Shown: positions 1 to 6,207 of the stretch, one piece after another
Numbering within the stretch: the first letter of the stretch is position 1
Layout: each line of letters starts with the position of its first letter
DNA from: an uncultured bacterium
Lineage (GTDB): Bacteria; CALINM01
Assembly: GCA_938045315.1 (NCBI GenBank)
Contig: CALINM010000161.1
Coordinates: 1-6,281, forward strand
Length of the DNA stretch: 6,281 nt
Reading direction: 5' to 3'
The notes under the pieces: generated by a model
Seen by the model: the letters and a program-made list of their open reading frames with translations, nothing else
The model's database searches: none
What the model was told of the DNA's origin: nothing
Made by a program: the position numbers and the translations under genes

Positions 1-483
1 ATAAAAAATAAGCAAAGATTCTTCCTTTACCAAAGAAATTTTTTCTTCTAACTCATTAAAAATACCTTGCTTCCCATGTTGTAAAGCTAAAAATATATAT
101 CTTAGGTCTGATAAAATGATGTTATTAAATGTTAACTGTTCAAGGCTTTCATAATCATGATTAAAAACCTTATCGTAGAAAATGCAAAATTCATCAATCA
201 AATATAATTTCTTCTCCATATTATTTTTACAAAAAGAGTGTTTATTTATAAAACTATAATAAAATAGCTCCTTAGAATCTTCGTCTAACTCCTCTATGTT
301 TAATTCGAAAAATATATAAGGGAATGAATCCATAAAAAATTTTTCATAATTAATGAAAAAATCATACAAAGGTGTATCTTCATATTTTATGTCCCTGATT
401 GTGGGATATATTTCATCCTCTCCAGATGAAATAATGGGCAACAAAAGGAATAAAAAAAATACGCTTAATCTAATCTTTATCAT
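1..483 (-). CDS. Unrecognised exported protein, 3' end outside the window
   Basis: The minus strand is open without a stop from an ATG at 483 to the window edge, giving 161 codons of an unfinished gene. The first 21 residues (MIKIRLSVFFLFLLLPIISSG) look like a Sec signal peptide: a short basic start, a Leu/Phe-rich core, and a small-residue Ser-Ser-Gly end that could be a cleavage site. No lipobox cysteine is seen, so a periplasmic or secreted protein is more likely than a lipoprotein. The visible mature part is acidic, rich in aromatic residues and probably helical, with two cysteines at about 85 and 100. I recognise no family. The start is supported by AAAGGTGAT nine bases upstream and by in-frame stops just before it. 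It overlaps the last 14 bases of the YihY-family gene, so it is probably co-transcribed and translationally coupled. The existence of the gene is well supported; its function is unknown. Confidence 0.8.
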   Translation of the reverse strand, partial: MIKIRLSVFFLFLLLPIISSGEDEIYPTIRDIKYEDTPLYDFFINYEKFFMDSFPYIFFELNIEELDEDSKELFYYSFINKHSFCKNNMEKKLYLIDEFCIFYDKVFNHDYESLEQLTFNNIILSDLRYIFLALQHGKQGIFNELEEKISLVKEESLLIFY

Positions 484-1303
484 CCACAATCATCACCTTT
501 AAAATTTCAGCACCAGATAAAAAAATTAGAGAACTATAAAAACTCCAAGTAATAAATATTATGAAAATGCTCATTGAACCATATATTAAGTTATAAGTAG
601 GGATGTAATTTACATACCATGAAAAGGCTCTAACAGCCAAAAACCACATAGTAACTACATAAATAGAAGCTAAAAAAGTTTTTTTTGCATGCACCCTTAT
701 GGGGGCAAAAAAATAGAAAATATAAAAAACTAATAAAATCTGTAAAAAAAAGGGGACAATTGGAAGAACATACTTACTATACTTAATAAGGGGTTTTAAA
801 AAAAGATAGCTTTCTTTTTGAGATATATTCTTAAAAAAAACAATTGCCATATCAAACAAAAGATATACAAAAACCAAAAAAGCAAGAAATAAAATTGAAC
901 AAGCATAAATAAATATGTTTTTTATACTTCCTCTTCTCTTTTTAGAAAAATCCTTAAAAATGCTCATCAAACTTTTATCTATAGCATTAAAAATCATAGT
1001 TCCACTAAAAAAAAGTATTATGATACTTAAGATATTTAAACTATAGCTCGTTTTTACAAAGAGACCTGTTAATTTCAGCCAGGTCTCATAAGTTAAATTT
1101 GGTGTATAATGGGATATTATGGTATAAACCTTTTTAATTACCTTTGTATCAGAGCCAGTTATAAATCCTAATATGTTAGATATTAAAAAAACGATGGGTA
1201 ACGCTGATAAAACAGAAAAATAAGCGATAGAAGCTGAGTTATTTAAGCAATCATCTTTAATAAAATTAATAAAAAAAAGTTTTACTTTTTTCTTAAAATT
1301 CAT
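470..1303 (-). CDS. YihY/BrkB-family inner-membrane protein
   Basis: This is a 277-residue integral membrane protein of the YihY (virulence factor BrkB, formerly called RNase BN) family. About six hydrophobic segments can be read, near residues 26-48, 90-106, 130-152, 178-199, 208-228 and 240-264. Family hallmarks are the early SASIAYFSVLSALPI stretch (residues 23-37) and the last-helix pattern YGSMSIFIIFITW...SGAEI (240-265), resembling the usual YGSLGA...GAE motif. The length is normal for the family. The RNase BN assignment of this family was withdrawn (true RNase BN is ElaC/RNase Z), so no enzymatic role should be assumed; its function is not well established. The start codon overlaps the pyrD stop as ATGA and no strong Shine-Dalgarno site precedes it, so it probably relies on coupling to pyrD. 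The gene is particularly AT-rich, as expected for a membrane protein in this genome. Confidence 0.88.
   Translation of the reverse strand: MNFKKKVKLFFINFIKDDCLNNSASIAYFSVLSALPIVFLISNILGFITGSDTKVIKKVYTIISHYTPNLTYETWLKLTGLFVKTSYSLNILSIIILFFSGTMIFNAIDKSLMSIFKDFSKKRRGSIKNIFIYACSILFLAFLVFVYLLFDMAIVFFKNISQKESYLFLKPLIKYSKYVLPIVPFFLQILLVFYIFYFFAPIRVHAKKTFLASIYVVTMWFLAVRAFSWYVNYIPTYNLIYGSMSIFIIFITWSFYSSLIFLSGAEILKVMIVDDKD
492..500 (-). promoter_or_regulatory. Shine-Dalgarno site of the exported-protein gene
   Basis: On the minus strand this reads AAAGGTGAT, matching the 3' part of the full anti-SD complement, and it ends 8 bases before the ATG at 483. It lies inside the end of the YihY-family gene. 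It supports an independent start for the exported-protein frame, which begins 14 bases before the upstream gene ends. Confidence 0.65.
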
Positions 1304-2199
1304 AATTTTATTGAACCAATTAGATCATAGATATTCAAATTTTTTTTGATAAGATAGTCTTTTAAATCTTTTATCAAATCCCACAATATGCATGGATTAG
1401 TGAAATTTGCAGTTCCCACCTGAACTGCCTTTGCTCCAACAATTAAATATTCCAGAACATCTTCTATATTAAAGATACCACCACTTGCAATTATTGGTAT
1501 ATTAACTTCTCTAACACAACAAAATACATGATATAAAGTTATTGGCTTTATCGCAGGACCAGAATAACCACCAAAAATATTTCCTAAAGCTGGCTTTTGC
1601 GTTTCAATATCCACTTTCATCCCTGTATATGTATTTGCTATAACAATGGCCGATGCACCAGCATTTTCAGCGGCTTTTGCAATAGAAACTATATTCCCGG
1701 TATTTGGAGTAAGCTTGACCCATAGGTCTTTTTTAGTAACTTTTTTAACATTTCTTACAAGAGAATAAATCACATGAGGATCAGTACCAAAACATATACC
1801 ACCCTCTTTAATGTTAGGGCAGGAGATATTCATCTCCAAACAACTAACAACATTATGTTCATCAAGAATTTTTGAAACTTCTATGTATTCTTCGAAAGAA
1901 TTTCCAAAAAAATTAACAACTATATTTGTTTTATAAGCCTTTAATTGATTTAAAATATCAGTAAATTTATCAATTCCCACATTCTCTAAACCAATTGAGT
2001 TTAACATCCCCGATGGCAATTCATATATTCTTGGAGGTTTATTACCTACTTTAGGTTTTAAAGAAACACCTTTTGTAACTACCGCACCTAATTCTGATAA
2101 ATCCCCAAAATCTTCATATTCCAGTCCTGAACCAAAAGTTCCTGAAGCAGGCATAAAGGGATTTTTTAAAAATAAATTTCCAATTTTTATTTCCAGCAT
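1300..2199 (-). CDS. pyrD: Dihydroorotate dehydrogenase class 1B, catalytic subunit
   Basis: This is the FMN-containing subunit that oxidises dihydroorotate to orotate in pyrimidine synthesis. Class 1B enzymes pass electrons to NAD+ through PyrK, encoded immediately upstream. From the ATG at 2199 the protein has 299 residues. Readable features are the N-terminal LKNPFMPASGTFGSG (residues 11-25), the substrate-loop motif NISCPN with the expected class 1 catalytic cysteine at about residue 127 (class 2 enzymes have serine), VKLTPN (161-166), and the phosphate/FMN-binding IIASGGI (236-242) and GAKAVQVGTA (255-264). A longer reading begins at a TTG at 2214. I prefer ATG because GGGGA lies 8 bases upstream of it and because MLEIKIGNLFLKNP aligns with the usual start of the family. 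This leaves a 4-base gap after pyrK. Its stop overlaps the next start as ATGA. Confidence 0.95.
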   Translation of the reverse strand: MLEIKIGNLFLKNPFMPASGTFGSGLEYEDFGDLSELGAVVTKGVSLKPKVGNKPPRIYELPSGMLNSIGLENVGIDKFTDILNQLKAYKTNIVVNFFGNSFEEYIEVSKILDEHNVVSCLEMNISCPNIKEGGICFGTDPHVIYSLVRNVKKVTKKDLWVKLTPNTGNIVSIAKAAENAGASAIVIANTYTGMKVDIETQKPALGNIFGGYSGPAIKPITLYHVFCCVREVNIPIIASGGIFNIEDVLEYLIVGAKAVQVGTANFTNPCILWDLIKDLKDYLIKKNLNIYDLIGSIKL

Positions 2200-2203
2200 T
2201 ACT

Positions 2204-2965
2204 TTATTCCCCAAAAATATCTTTTAATTTAAAAACAGGACCATCACTACAAACCTTAACCATGCCCTTAGGTGTTTCTATGGCACATCCAAGACATACT
2301 CCAAAACCACATGCCATATGTGTTTCAAAAGAACCATATATTTCTATATTTTTTACTTCCCTTTCGATTTCCCATAATCTTTTTAAAAAACCTCGAGGAC
2401 CGCAAGCAACTACAGTTACTTTATCTTTTTCATTAATTATACATTGGTAAAAAAATTCCGTTATGAACCCTTTTTCTCCATAACTACCATCATCTGTAGA
2501 AATTAAAGCACCTTTATCCAATAAACTTCTCAGGAAATAAACTTCATCCTTATTTTTAAAACCCACAAAAACTTTTTTATATCTTCCTTTAATAATACTT
2601 TCATAAAGTGGAACTAATCCAAGACCACCAGCTATGCAGAACATATCTTTTTTATCAGGAAAACTATTTCCAAGAGGTCCCCAGAGTTTAACAGAATATG
2701 GAAGTGGTCTTGTGGCAAGCAAATTTGTAGCTAAACCTACCACTTTAAAAATTAGCTCTAAAACTCTTTCTTTTGCTTTAAAAATACTAAAAGGCCTGGG
2801 CAACAACGGTCTAGACTCTTCTTTTAGGTGTAACATTACAAAATTACCATATTTATAACTGGAAAATTCCTTATTCAACTCAATCTCAACATGATAAATG
2901 TTATCAGATAATTTTTTTCTACCGATAATAATCCCTTCGAAAAGACTTTTTCTACTTTCGATCAT
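2204..2965 (-). CDS. pyrK: Dihydroorotate dehydrogenase electron-transfer subunit
   Basis: This is the FAD and [2Fe-2S] subunit of the class 1B dihydroorotate dehydrogenase, carrying electrons from the FMN of PyrD to NAD+. It has 253 residues, a usual length. The ferredoxin-reductase-like FAD domain shows RPLLPRPFS (57-60 region for the flavin RPFS motif) and GPLGNSF (96-102). The NAD-binding domain shows the glycine-rich AGGLGLVPL (112-120) and ACGPRGFL (187-194). The C-terminal iron-sulfur motif is complete, with cysteines at 219, 224, 227 and 239 in the pattern CGFGVCLGC...VCSDGPVF. The ATG start has GGGAG seven bases upstream and overlaps the rimI end by 14 bases. Related flavoprotein subunits (such as sulfide dehydrogenase or NfnA type) look similar, but the adjacent class 1B pyrD makes the PyrK assignment firm. 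Confidence 0.94.
   Translation of the reverse strand: MIESRKSLFEGIIIGRKKLSDNIYHVEIELNKEFSSYKYGNFVMLHLKEESRPLLPRPFSIFKAKERVLELIFKVVGLATNLLATRPLPYSVKLWGPLGNSFPDKKDMFCIAGGLGLVPLYESIIKGRYKKVFVGFKNKDEVYFLRSLLDKGALISTDDGSYGEKGFITEFFYQCIINEKDKVTVVACGPRGFLKRLWEIEREVKNIEIYGSFETHMACGFGVCLGCAIETPKGMVKVCSDGPVFKLKDIFGE
2208..2212 (-). promoter_or_regulatory. Shine-Dalgarno site deciding the pyrD start
   Basis: GGGGA on the minus strand lies 8 bases before the ATG at 2199, within the last codons of pyrK. The alternative TTG at 2214 lies at the edge of this element and has only an A/T-rich run before it. This favours the ATG. Confidence 0.55.
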
Positions 2966-3410
2966 CCCCTTTCTCCCGCCACATAATTATTGCATCTTCA
3001 TTCGTGTCCTGATAATATTTTTTTCTCACACCCTTAGGTAAAAAACAGAATTTCTTATAAAACTCTATAGCATCCTTATTACTTGCTCTAACTTCAAGTG
3101 TAAACTTACAACAATTCCTTTTTTCCGCTTCCGCAAAGAGTCCTTCCATCAACGCCCTCCCAATTCCTATACCTCTTGATTCAGGTTCAACTGCAAGAGT
3201 AAGAATATGAATCTCTGGTGGTATCTGCCAAGAAAGCAAAAAACCACAAATTCTACCGTTATACTTAGCTACTAAATTCAAAGATAATGGAAAGGTCAAC
3301 TCTTCCCTTATCAATTCCTTTGTCCATGGTGTTTTAAAAGAAGATTTCTCTATCCTATATATTTCTTCGAGGTCATCTAGTGTTGCAATGTCAATATATA
3401 TTAGTTCCAC
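2952..3410 (-). CDS. rimI: RimI-type protein N-terminal alanine acetyltransferase
   Basis: This is a 152-residue GNAT-fold acetyltransferase of the RimI type. The family member in E. coli acetylates the N-terminal alanine of ribosomal protein S18 in the cytoplasm. Visible features are the RimI-like FKTPWTKELIREEL (25-38), the acetyl-CoA pyrophosphate-binding loop with AVEPESRGIGIGRAL (73-87), then LEVRASNKDAIEFY (105-118) and the C-terminal GVRKKYY segment (127-133). Glu106 and Tyr118 occupy the places expected for the catalytic base and acid. The start is GTG, supported by AGGGG five bases upstream, and it overlaps the preceding gene by 10 bases. No tsaB or tsaD, which often neighbour rimI, is in the window. 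The family call is strong; S18 as substrate is inferred from the family, and other N-terminal substrates are possible. Confidence 0.88.
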   Translation of the reverse strand: MELIYIDIATLDDLEEIYRIEKSSFKTPWTKELIREELTFPLSLNLVAKYNGRICGFLLSWQIPPEIHILTLAVEPESRGIGIGRALMEGLFAEAEKRNCCKFTLEVRASNKDAIEFYKKFCFLPKGVRKKYYQDTNEDAIIMWREKGDDRK

Positions 3411-4315
3411 ATTTTCCCCTGATAAATGTCTTTACTTTCCATGTAATTCTTTATGTCCCTTAGAACACCGGCTTTATCTTCAGACCATTTAGGCGCTATT
3501 AATTCACCCCTATGGGCATCTCCTGTTAACCTATGTATAACAATATCTTTTCTTAAATGTTCTAAAAATGTGCAAACTAATTCAATATATTTTTCCCTCT
3601 CAATAGGTACAAAATTTCCCTTTTCATATTCCTTCTCTAAAGGAGAGTTCTTAGCAACATACAATAGATGAATTTTGACACCATTTATTTTTTCATATGA
3701 TAAAAACCTTGCAAGTTTTATCATATCTTCTTTATTCTGTCCCATAAAACCTATTATAATATGGACTACAATATTAAAATCATATTTACTTGCTCTCTTA
3801 AGCACATCTGAAAAATCTTTAACAGTATGCCCTCTATTGATCCATTTTAATAAATTCTCATCAATAGTCTGGAGCCCCAATTCTAAAAAAACCTTGTAAT
3901 TTTTCGTGTATTCATTTAATAAATCCAAAACTTCCTGGGATAAACAATCTGGTCTGGTACCAATCGATAATCCCACTATTTCTTTAAATTTTTTTATGAT
4001 AGACCAGTTTTTCTCTAAAACTGAAATGGGTGCAAATGTATTGGTATAAGATTGAAAATAGGCAATATAACCACCTATATTTTTATATTTTCTTTTAAGC
4101 CCCTCAATTCCCATACTTATCTGTTCTTCAATACTAAAACCTTTTGAAAATAACCCATTACCAGAACCTCTATCATTACAATAAATGCAACCATCACCAT
4201 TTATTCTATTAGGACAGGTAAGTCCAGAGTCTATAGTAATTTTATATATTCTAGCCCCAAAAAGTTCTTTCAAATACGATGAAAGGTCATTATAAAGCTT
4301 TTTTTTCATTTCCAT
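3401..4315 (-). CDS. Radical SAM protein, TIGR01212 (YtqA/YhcC) family, possible MnmL
   Basis: This 304-residue protein belongs to the Elp3-related TIGR01212 family (B. subtilis YtqA, E. coli YhcC). The N-terminal DSGLTCPNR start of the cluster motif is followed by GCIYCN, giving cysteines 34, 43 and 46 in a CX8CX2C arrangement expected to hold the 4Fe-4S cluster that cleaves SAM. Other family-type segments are YFQSYTNTFAP (86-96), GLSIGTRPDCL (115-125), LELGLQTIDENLLKWINRGH (144-163) and the C-terminal RLTGDAHRGELIAP (262-275). I recall that YtqA has been implicated in converting cmnm5U34 to nm5U34 of tRNA under the name MnmL; this would fit with mnmG, which makes cmnm5U34, lying divergently 59 bp away. 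That role is inferred here. The gene starts the minus-strand operon. A second ATG six bases inside (4309) is an alternative start. Confidence 0.88.
   Translation of the reverse strand: MEMKKKLYNDLSSYLKELFGARIYKITIDSGLTCPNRINGDGCIYCNDRGSGNGLFSKGFSIEEQISMGIEGLKRKYKNIGGYIAYFQSYTNTFAPISVLEKNWSIIKKFKEIVGLSIGTRPDCLSQEVLDLLNEYTKNYKVFLELGLQTIDENLLKWINRGHTVKDFSDVLKRASKYDFNIVVHIIIGFMGQNKEDMIKLARFLSYEKINGVKIHLLYVAKNSPLEKEYEKGNFVPIEREKYIELVCTFLEHLRKDIVIHRLTGDAHRGELIAPKWSEDKAGVLRDIKNYMESKDIYQGKMWN
3416..3420 (-). promoter_or_regulatory. Shine-Dalgarno site for the rimI GTG start
   Basis: AGGGG on the minus strand lies 5 bases before the GTG at 3410, inside the last codons of the radical SAM gene. A nearby out-of-frame ATG overlaps the start region, but only the GTG opens the acetyltransferase frame. 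The next possible in-frame methionine is far inside the conserved domain. Confidence 0.55.
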
Positions 4316-4336
4316 TATCTTTATCTTTATTATAAA
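4309..4336 (+). promoter_or_regulatory. Possible promoter of mnmG-purB
   Basis: On the plus strand TTTCCA (4309-4314, 4/6 match to -35) is followed after 16 bases by TATAAA (4331-4336); TAAAAT at 4333-4338 is an equally good -10 with 18-base spacing. A start near 4343 would give a leader of about 30 bases. The boxes overlap the minus-strand promoter and the start of the radical SAM gene, so the two polymerases could compete. AT richness makes chance matches likely, hence the low confidence. Confidence 0.35.
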
Positions 4337-4357
4337 ATAATCAGGTTAATATAACAA
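4329..4357 (-). promoter_or_regulatory. Sigma-70-type promoter of the minus-strand operon
   Basis: On the minus strand TTGTTA (4357-4352) is followed after 17 bases by TATAAT (4334-4329), a perfect -10 box with a 4/6 -35 box at ideal spacing. It precedes the radical SAM gene and would drive the whole run down to the exported-protein gene. Transcription would be expected to start near 4322, only about 7 bases before the first ATG. Confidence 0.6.
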
Positions 4358-4373
4358 GAAAATGGAGTTATAT
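4349..4373. repeat. Inverted repeat ATATAAC/GTTATAT in the divergent region
   Basis: Perfect 7-base arms lie at 4349-4355 and 4367-4373, separated by 11 bases. They overlap the -35 box of the minus-strand promoter and enclose the mnmG Shine-Dalgarno site. The repeat could be an operator or a weak leader hairpin, but short AT-rich repeats also arise by chance. Confidence 0.4.
4363..4367 (+). promoter_or_regulatory. Shine-Dalgarno site deciding the mnmG TTG start
   Basis: TGGAG is followed by a 7-base spacer and then the TTG at 4375. In this frame a stop lies at 4333-4335, and no ATG or GTG occurs between it and the TTG. The next internal methionine would remove the FAD-binding motif. The ATG at 4362 is out of frame and overlaps this site. 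Confidence 0.7.
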
Positions 4374-4374
4374 C

Positions 4375-6207
4375 TTGTCAGAAAATCAATTCGATGTAAT
4401 TGTTATTGGCGCTGGACATGCGGGATGTGAAGCTGCTTTTGCATCTGCAAAATTAGGTAAAAAGACCCTTCTTTGCACAATTAACCTTGACAATATAGCC
4501 CTTATGCCCTGCGCACCTGCAGTAGGTGGTGTAGGGAAAGGTCATATTGTTAGAGAAGTAGATGCCCTTGGGGGATTGATAGGTCTTATTACTGATAGGT
4601 GTGCAATACAATATAAAACATTAAACACTTCTAAGGGAATAGCAGTACAATCCACAAGAGCCCAGGTCGATAAACATAGATATAAATGGGAAATGAGAAA
4701 ATATTTAGAAAAGGTAGAAAATCTCTATCTAAGACAGGCTCTTATTACCAGAATTAATGTAAAAAATGGAAAAGTTGAATCAGTTGTTGACCATTTTGGA
4801 TTTATTTTTTACACAAAGGCTTTAATTATCACTGCAGGAACTTTCTTATCCGGATTAATACACATTGGAAATCAGACCTATCCGGCAGGTCGAGCTGGTG
4901 AATTCCCAGCTATGGAACTCTCTAACTGTTTGAGAGAACTGGGGTTTAAATTGGGAAGATTTAAAACAGGAACTGGACCTCGATTTAAAAAATCTTCAAT
5001 AGATTTTTCAAAAATGGATATTAGGCCTGGTGATGGAAAACCAAGATATTTTTCAAGAAGAACCTCAAATTTGCCCTATAATGAGTTTCCCTGCTATGTA
5101 ACATACACAAACGAAATAACTCACAATTTAATACTTGATAATTTAAAACACTCAGCATTATATAGCGGACAGATAAAAGGCACACCTGTTCGATATTGTC
5201 CTTCTCTTGAATATAAAGTGGTTAAATTTCGTGATAAAGAAAGACATCAAGTTATTTTAGAACCAGAAGGTGTTGATACTGATGAGATTTATGTATCTGG
5301 ACTTGGCAATAGCATGCCCCCAGAAATTCAAGAAAAAATATTTAGATCACCAAAGGGATTAGAAAATGTTGTTATTCTGCGGCCTGCATATGCAATTGAA
5401 TATGATTATTTAGAACCCCATCAATTAAAACACACCCTCGAATCAAAAGAAATTAATGGTTTATACTTTGCGGGACAGATTAATGGAACAACTGGATATG
5501 AAGAAGCTGCTGGACAGGGAATAATTGCTGGTATAAACGCTGCCCTTAAAATTGATGATAAAGAACCATTTATAATTAGTAGAGATGAAGGCTATATTGG
5601 TGTAATGATAGATGATTTAGTTACAAAAGGTACTGATGAACCATATAGAATTTTTACATCAAGAGCTGAATTCAGACTTAATTTAAGAGAAGACAATGTT
5701 TATTTCAGACTTTCAGAAAAAGCATATAAATTAGGTTTAATTGATGAACATTTAATGAGTGAAATCGAAAAAGAATTAAAATTCACTAAAGAGCTAACAA
5801 ATTACATTGTTAATAAAAAGATTTTTGATGAAAATAAAAAAGAAACAACTACCTTGGAAACACTAATTAGAAGAGAAAACATAAGTTTATATGAATTCCC
5901 TGAAATAGTTTCTATGTATCCTGAAAATGTTATCAGATATGTTGAAATAGAAACAAAATATAAAGGCTATCTTGAAAGGCAAAGAAGGGAAGCAGAAAAA
6001 ATAAAACATTTAGAGTATATAAAAATCCCCGACAATATGGATTACAATATATCCGGCATATCAAGGGAAATCAGAGAAAAACTTAATAGAATTAAACCAG
6101 TTAATTTAGCTCAGGCTTCCCGTATCCCCGGTATTACACCCTCAGCAATAGCATTATTGATGATTTACATAAAAAAAAATGAAGAACAATATAAGGAGGT
6201 TATATAG
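4375..6207 (+). CDS. mnmG: tRNA uridine-5-carboxymethylaminomethyl modification enzyme MnmG
   Basis: This is the FAD- and NADH-binding partner of MnmE (gene not in the window), which together use methylene-THF and glycine to make cmnm5U at tRNA position 34. The 610-residue protein is complete and near the usual length of about 620-630. Motifs read are the FAD-binding VIGAGHAGCEAA (10-21), the first active-site loop with Cys46, VGKGHIVREVDALGG (53-67), the second active-site cysteine Cys275 in RYCPSLEYK, LEPEG (295-299), and AGQINGTTGYEEAAGQG (366-382), followed by FTSRAEFRLNLREDN (427-441). The C-terminal helical domain is present, ending with QASRIPGITPSAI. Compared with E. coli, it reads CAPAVGG for CNPAIGG, KTGTGPR for KTGTPPR and SLEYK for SIEDK. 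The start is TTG with a good Shine-Dalgarno site. The stop overlaps the purB start by one base. Confidence 0.95.
   Translation: MSENQFDVIVIGAGHAGCEAAFASAKLGKKTLLCTINLDNIALMPCAPAVGGVGKGHIVREVDALGGLIGLITDRCAIQYKTLNTSKGIAVQSTRAQVDKHRYKWEMRKYLEKVENLYLRQALITRINVKNGKVESVVDHFGFIFYTKALIITAGTFLSGLIHIGNQTYPAGRAGEFPAMELSNCLRELGFKLGRFKTGTGPRFKKSSIDFSKMDIRPGDGKPRYFSRRTSNLPYNEFPCYVTYTNEITHNLILDNLKHSALYSGQIKGTPVRYCPSLEYKVVKFRDKERHQVILEPEGVDTDEIYVSGLGNSMPPEIQEKIFRSPKGLENVVILRPAYAIEYDYLEPHQLKHTLESKEINGLYFAGQINGTTGYEEAAGQGIIAGINAALKIDDKEPFIISRDEGYIGVMIDDLVTKGTDEPYRIFTSRAEFRLNLREDNVYFRLSEKAYKLGLIDEHLMSEIEKELKFTKELTNYIVNKKIFDENKKETTTLETLIRRENISLYEFPEIVSMYPENVIRYVEIETKYKGYLERQRREAEKIKHLEYIKIPDNMDYNISGISREIREKLNRIKPVNLAQASRIPGITPSAIALLMIYIKKNEEQYKEVI
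6193..6200 (+). promoter_or_regulatory. Strong Shine-Dalgarno site of purB
   Basis: AAGGAGGT, a full match to the ribosome-binding consensus, sits in the last codons of mnmG, with a 6-base spacer to the GTG at 6207. It makes the overlapping GTG start secure although only 25 codons of the gene are seen. Confidence 0.8.

Noticed and set aside
744-755. Homopolymer run A8G4 in the YihY-family gene as a possible phase-variation site
   Set aside because: The frame is intact and similar A or T runs of 7-8 are common throughout this AT-rich window, including the start of the radical SAM gene, so no special role is indicated.
2200-2214. Five-codon N-terminal extension of pyrD from a TTG at 2214
   Set aside because: The ATG at 2199 has a properly spaced GGGGA and its N-terminus matches the family; the TTG has no ribosome-binding site.
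2262-2450. Plus-strand open frame antisense to pyrK
   Set aside because: It lies entirely over the conserved iron-sulfur end of pyrK, shows no recognisable domain, and is explained as a shadow of the real gene.
2634-2858. Second plus-strand open frame antisense to pyrK
   Set aside because: No motif and no independent promoter; pyrK on the other strand is unambiguous across the whole stretch.
3453-3899. Two plus-strand open frames antisense to the radical SAM gene
   Set aside because: Both are short, low-complexity readings opposite conserved radical SAM motifs, with no support as genes.
4316-4374. Rho-independent terminator or riboswitch in the intergenic region
   Set aside because: The arms are AT-rich and not followed by a U-tract in the right position, and 59 bp between divergent starts is too short for a known riboswitch.
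4362-4430. Possible short leader peptide starting at the ATG within the mnmG ribosome-binding region (22 codons, ending TGA)
   Set aside because: It has no good Shine-Dalgarno site, overlaps the mnmG start in another frame, and shows no run of regulatory codons. Chance is the simpler explanation.
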